A DNA stretch of 64,000 nt from Paenibacillus cellulosilyticus. GTDB lineage: Bacteria > Bacillota > Bacilli > Paenibacillales > Paenibacillaceae. Location: positions 1 through 64,000 of the forward strand of contig NZ_QGTQ01000008.1 of NCBI RefSeq assembly GCF_003182255.1, in the 5' to 3' direction. The translations under genes were made by a program, and so were the position numbers. This document shows, piece after piece, positions 60,429 through 64,000 of the stretch. The stretch's first letter is position 1. Each line of letters starts with the position of its first letter. The notes beneath the pieces were generated by a model, which saw only the letters and a list, made by a program, of their open reading frames with translations, made no database searches and was not told where the DNA came from.

Positions 60429-60953
60429 TTAGACGCCTGCACCTATGGCTTCCGGACGCTTAATTTGAAGAGGTGGAGGTAATAGCCAACCTTTCTCCTT
60501 GCTCAGACGCAGAATTTGCACACCAAGAGCTGCTTTGGTCGTATGATATTTGCCGAATAAGGCGCCAACATCCTCGCGAATCGACAGCCCCATAGCTGTA
60601 CTAGCGGCCACTAGGCCAGCTGCCAAGTCTGCCGATACCATCGCTGCAATCTCTTGATCGGCGAATCTTGCTCCAACCGGTATCTCCTCAAGTTTGGCCT
60701 CCGGGCGTTCAGGCAGCTTCGGAGCCGGTGCAATGCCGTTAGCGATCAGAATCTCGTCCAGCTCGTTGATTTCCAACTGTGCCTGGCGAATACCATCTTC
60801 CACGATTGCGCGTAGATCCTTATCCCCCGTATGGAATTTGAGTGCGCTGTAAGCTGACACGCAGCCTTTTGCCGTTGTCGATCCCTGCCAAATTGCGAAA
60901 ATCTCGCCATAATGCAAGGGTTCATCTTTTGGGTTTCCACTTAAAACGCCCAT
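60429..60953 (-). CDS. DUF3231-like protein, minus copy
   Basis: A 174-residue protein with the same N-terminus (MGVLSGNPKDEPLHYGEI) as the plus copy and the same order of helices, turn (PERPEAKLEEIPVGARFAD) and C-terminus (WLLPPPLQIKRPE). The middle regions have drifted. The start at 60953 follows AAGGAG; the frame to 61010 lacks support. It is the inverted partner of the gene 59847-60356. Function unknown, sporulation-linked by family habit. Confidence 0.75.
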   Translation of the reverse strand: MGVLSGNPKDEPLHYGEIFAIWQGSTTAKGCVSAYSALKFHTGDKDLRAIVEDGIRQAQLEINELDEILIANGIAPAPKLPERPEAKLEEIPVGARFADQEIAAMVSADLAAGLVAASTAMGLSIREDVGALFGKYHTTKAALGVQILRLSKEKGWLLPPPLQIKRPEAIGAGV

Positions 60954-61065
60954 GCTGAGATCGCTCCTTCTAAGATAGATGTCGTGCCCGGATTGCGGCC
61001 GAGAACACATTTAATATATCCAGGGGAAGAACGAATATCCTGCCGAGAATCGACTTCATTTATGT

Positions 61066-62208
61066 TTATAGATTAAGCACACTATACACGATGTTCTTTA
61101 GTCGTGGATGTACGTAAGGCTCTGGATTGTTTACCAAATGCTGTGCATACATGACCGTCAACTGCGACTCGGGATCGATGATCGCGTAGCTGCCGGCGGC
61201 GCCGCTCCAACCGAATTCTCCTAGCGGGGACAGAGAGCCGCTGCCTGCTTGAGAGATATGGGTCCTGACGCCAAGTCCATAACCGTAACCGGATTGATGT
61301 GGCCAGTTGTAGTCGCTGCGCGTGTGCGCAGTCAGATGGTCGGTCCGCATCAGATCGACGCTTGCCGCCGACAAGATGCGCACGCCGTCTGGGCTTGTGC
61401 CACGATTGGTCAGCATGTTCAAGAATAGCGAATAATCGCTTACGGTTGATAGCAATCCGGCTCCGCCGCTCTCGAATTCCGTGCCGAGGCGGTACCAGTC
61501 TCCGTCCATAAGAACGGCCTTCCGTAGCTCATCATCGTATACATATACGGGGACAAGACGGCTGTACTGGGCTTCTGATAGGAAGAAGCTGGTGTCAAGC
61601 ATGCCTAGCGGCTCCGTAATCTCTTCGCGCACGTATGTACTGAAACGTCTTCCGTCGACCACTTCGACAAGCGCTGCAAGAACGTCATGGCATAGACTGT
61701 AGTTCCACCTAGTCCCTGGCTCGAACTGCAGCGGCTCCTTTGCAAGAGCTGTAGCGAATTCACGGGTTGGCAGCTTGCCGTTCGTGCGTTCCACAGCCTC
61801 TTGTATGGAAGGCGAAGCCAGATCGTAGGAGAAGCCGGCCGTCATCGTGAACAGGTCGCGGATCGTAATCGGACGTTCTGTCGGCTCCGATGTTGTATTG
61901 CCGTCGTCCGACTGCTTCTTTTTCACCTTCATTTCGGCGTATGCTGGGAGATAGTCGGAGATTGGATCGCCAAGCAGAATCGCTCCCTTTTCGACCAACT
62001 GAAGCGCAGCCGTGCAAGTTAGTATTTTCGTAAGCGAATAGAGATAGATCATGGTGTTCTCTTCAATCGGGGTCTTAGCTTCCAGATCGGCGTATCCGGC
62101 CCGATATTGGAAAACAATCTCATTGCGATGTATAACAAGCACTTCCGCCCACGGAATGCGCCAAGCGGTGATGCGATCGATGAACTGGGACAGCGGTGTG
62201 AAATCCAT
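61066..62208 (-). CDS. Serine hydrolase of the class C beta-lactamase-like family
   Basis: A 380-residue protein of the beta-lactamase/esterase fold. The SxxK motif is in YLYSLTKILT (about 58), the second motif is YSL in WNYSLCHDVL (about 170), where the usual YxN asparagine is replaced, and GWSGAAGS (about 330) is the third motif. It may be an esterase or a peptidase acting on D-amino acid peptides rather than an antibiotic hydrolase. No signal peptide is visible. GAGGAAGT precedes the ATG. Confidence 0.78.
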   Translation of the reverse strand: MDFTPLSQFIDRITAWRIPWAEVLVIHRNEIVFQYRAGYADLEAKTPIEENTMIYLYSLTKILTCTAALQLVEKGAILLGDPISDYLPAYAEMKVKKKQSDDGNTTSEPTERPITIRDLFTMTAGFSYDLASPSIQEAVERTNGKLPTREFATALAKEPLQFEPGTRWNYSLCHDVLAALVEVVDGRRFSTYVREEITEPLGMLDTSFFLSEAQYSRLVPVYVYDDELRKAVLMDGDWYRLGTEFESGGAGLLSTVSDYSLFLNMLTNRGTSPDGVRILSAASVDLMRTDHLTAHTRSDYNWPHQSGYGYGLGVRTHISQAGSGSLSPLGEFGWSGAAGSYAIIDPESQLTVMYAQHLVNNPEPYVHPRLKNIVYSVLNL

Positions 62209-62323
62209 ACTTCCTCATCCTTTACTAAAGGTCTTCCTTTCATTATTGTACAGGGAGGCCGATTCTGCAAATCCATAGAAGATGGATTCACACCTTTGAA
62301 CGTTTGCCTGATAGAGAGAAAGA

Positions 62324-62349
62324 AGCCTGCTGAGTATTCTCAACAGGCT
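62324..62349 (-). terminator. Hairpin terminator of the ABC binding-protein gene
   Basis: AGCCTGCTGAG and CTCAACAGGCT (one mismatch) around a four-base loop, just after the gene 62372-64000 on the minus strand. Confidence 0.55.
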
Positions 62350-62371
62350 CGTAATTCCTTCATATCCAATA

Positions 62372-64000
62372 TTACTTCTGAATCCACGTATCATAAAATT
62401 GTGGTGCGCCCTTCGAATCGAAGCCGATGTCTTGAACTTGCTTCGCGCTTGCGACCGTATACGGCAGGACATAGACCGGAATCGCATAGACTTCGTCTTG
62501 CACGATATTTTGCACTTCTTTATACAGCTGAGCCCGTTTCTCCACGTCCATCTCAACCGTCGCTTGATCGAGAAGCTCCCCGATCTTCGGATTCTGAATC
62601 CGATCATGATAACCTGTACGAGTCAGCAGATACGGTCTAAGTACGCCATCCGGATCTGGACCATATTGCGAGCCGATCCATAGATCGAAGTCGCCGCTTT
62701 TTGATTTCTCTGTATAGTCACCGACCGCGGTAGTGCTGATATTGAGCTCAACGCCAATCGTTTTCCAAATATTCTGCACCATCGTCATGACGTCCATGCG
62801 TTTCTCGCGGTTCGCATAGAAGTCAATCATTTGAAGCGTCAGACGGTTGCCATCTTTCACGCGAATGCCATCCGCGCCCTTGACCCAGCCCGCCTCATCG
62901 AGCAGCGCTTCCGCCTTGGCCGTATCCGGCTTCTCCCATTTGTCCTTCAGACTAGTGTCATATCCGAACAGTGAAGGTGACAGCACCGAGTACGCCCGAT
63001 CATAAGTGCCCAGATAAATCGTCTTCACAATCCGATCCCAATCTACGGACAAGCGCAGCGCTTCCCGAAGCCGCTTATCCTGAAGAACCCCTTTGGTCGC
63101 ATTGAAATGAATCGAGGCATTGTAGTTCAGCAATTCGACCTGCTGCAGCTGGTAGCTTTGCTTGATTTGCTCCAAACTCTGCGGCGGAATCGTATCGATG
63201 ACCTGTACGTCGCCGCTTTGCAGCGCGCTGACGCGAGACGCTTCTTCTGTGATGATTTTGAAATGCAGCGTATCTAGATACGCCTTGCCTGTATGCTTCG
63301 CATTCGACGGGCCCCAGTTGTAGTTCGGATTGCGCTTGAGGACATACTCATTGCCCAGCTTATAGCTATCGATGTAGAAGGGACCGCTGCCGACAGGATT
63401 GACCGTGAACTCTTCCCCGCGATCGGCGACTGCTTTCGGAGATACAATGCCCAGGTTCTCGGTTGCCAAGTACCGCAGGAACGGTGCGAACGGTTTGGCG
63501 AAATGGAAACGAACCGTATAATCGTCCACTACTTCCGTGTTTTCAAGGGAACCGATATAATTCAACGCCAGACCTGGACTTTCAAGCGTCTTGATCCGAT
63601 CGAAATTGAATTTGACAGCCGCAGCATCCAGCTTCGTCCCGTCCGTGAAGGTGACATCGTCCCGCAGATAGAATGTGTAGGTCAAGTTGTCCGCAGAGAT
63701 GTCCCACTTCGTGGCCAGCCAGGGTCCGAATTGATTATCCGGCAATTCCACGACCAGACTATCGAACAAGGAGCGCTGAACGCGCGAGTTGCCCGGACTT
63801 GCAGAGCGGTGAGGATCGAGCAGATCGCTAACGATCGGCACGCCGATTCCGACAGCAACGGTTCCGCCGTAACGATCTTGTTCTGTCACTTCGCTGCCTG
63901 CCGCAGCCTTTTCCCCATTGCTCTTGCTGTTGTCAGAGCATCCTGTCATGACAATAAGGGCTGTTATTAGAATAAGGCCAATAGATAATTTGATCGATTT
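62372..64000 (-). CDS. Oligopeptide/nickel ABC-transporter binding lipoprotein (5' end beyond window)
   Basis: A substrate-binding protein of the SBP_bac_5 family, running off the window. The reading frame continues through 64000 and adds a signal sequence ending in lipobox VMTGC, so the internal ATG at 63949 is not the start. Family parts seen include LLDPHRSASPGNSRVQRSLFDSL-type text, WDISADNLTYTFYLRDDVTFTDGT (both given in part), then GSGPFYIDSYKLGNEYVLKRNPNY. It binds peptides or metal complexes outside the cell. No other transporter subunits follow on the minus strand, so permeases would lie beyond 64000. Confidence 0.83.
   Translation of the reverse strand, partial: KSIKLSIGLILITALIVMTGCSDNSKSNGEKAAAGSEVTEQDRYGGTVAVGIGVPIVSDLLDPHRSASPGNSRVQRSLFDSLVVELPDNQFGPWLATKWDISADNLTYTFYLRDDVTFTDGTKLDAAAVKFNFDRIKTLESPGLALNYIGSLENTEVVDDYTVRFHFAKPFAPFLRYLATENLGIVSPKAVADRGEEFTVNPVGSGPFYIDSYKLGNEYVLKRNPNYNWGPSNAKHTGKAYLDTLHFKIITEEASRVSALQSGDVQVIDTIPPQSLEQIKQSYQLQQVELLNYNASIHFNATKGVLQDKRLREALRLSVDWDRIVKTIYLGTYDRAYSVLSPSLFGYDTSLKDKWEKPDTAKAEALLDEAGWVKGADGIRVKDGNRLTLQMIDFYANREKRMDVMTMVQNIWKTIGVELNISTTAVGDYTEKSKSGDFDLWIGSQYGPDPDGVLRPYLLTRTGYHDRIQNPKIGELLDQATVEMDVEKRAQLYKEVQNIVQDEVYAIPVYVLPYTVASAKQVQDIGFDSKGAPQFYDTWIQK

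Overview
The window looks like chromosomal DNA of a spore-forming Gram-positive bacterium of the Bacillales, most like Paenibacillus. The support is strong AGGAGG-type ribosome binding sites, frequent GTG and TTG starts, many hairpin-plus-T-run terminators, secreted plant-cell-wall hydrolases carrying CBM3 modules, a ComX/ComP-type quorum locus, YjfB and DUF3231 proteins, spore-coat-like genes and two ZTP-type riboswitches. No rRNA, tRNA, CRISPR array, transposase or prophage module was seen.

Layout. 1-4.6 kb: small surface or secreted proteins, a short-chain dehydrogenase and two decayed genes (arsC, VOC). 4.8-9.6 kb: a GC-rich SWIM/SNF2 helicase pair. 9.7-13.1 kb: a glycine-zipper protein, a decayed acetyltransferase and a DUF3500 lipoprotein-HupE pair. 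13.3-17.8 kb: a dehydrogenase remnant, a divergent SDR/MerR pair, two small ORFs, an intact Gfo/Idh/MocA dehydrogenase and a long-form SAICAR synthetase behind a ZTP riboswitch. 18-27.4 kb: a GH10 xylanase with a cre site, a kinase-like phosphotransferase, two coat-like proteins, a methyltransferase, a DJ-1/HAD operon behind a second ZTP riboswitch, and a GH5 cellulase. 27.6-34.1 kb: YjfB, a heterodimeric ABC exporter, OsmC, a VOC protein and an XRE-peptide deformylase pair. 34.2-37.0 kb: a ComX-like pheromone precursor and ComP-like kinase, with a ComA-type dyad and a cre-like site upstream. 37.2-41.7 kb: an S41 peptidase and two tandemly duplicated PAS histidine kinases, with the fused stump of an SDR/MerR locus between them. 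41.9-49.0 kb: a glycosyltransferase cluster with a CotS-like kinase. 49.1-64 kb: a sugar symporter, a beta-helix lipoprotein, an efflux pump with a divergent LysR regulator, an astacin-like protease, a GH94 phosphorylase, two tail-to-tail DUF3231 genes, a beta-lactamase-like hydrolase and an oligopeptide-binding lipoprotein that runs off the window end.

How it fits together. The xylanase, cellulase, GH94 phosphorylase, beta-helix protein and GPH symporter suggest growth on plant polysaccharides, with carbon catabolite control visible at the xylanase. The ComX/ComP genes and their upstream dyad suggest autoregulated cell-cell signalling, with the modifying enzyme (ComQ) and response regulator (ComA) not visible here. 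Recurrent duplication and decay is a theme: at least five gene fossils lie in intergenic DNA, and two of them are deleted copies of genes still intact elsewhere in the window. All functions are read from motifs by eye; no database search was run.
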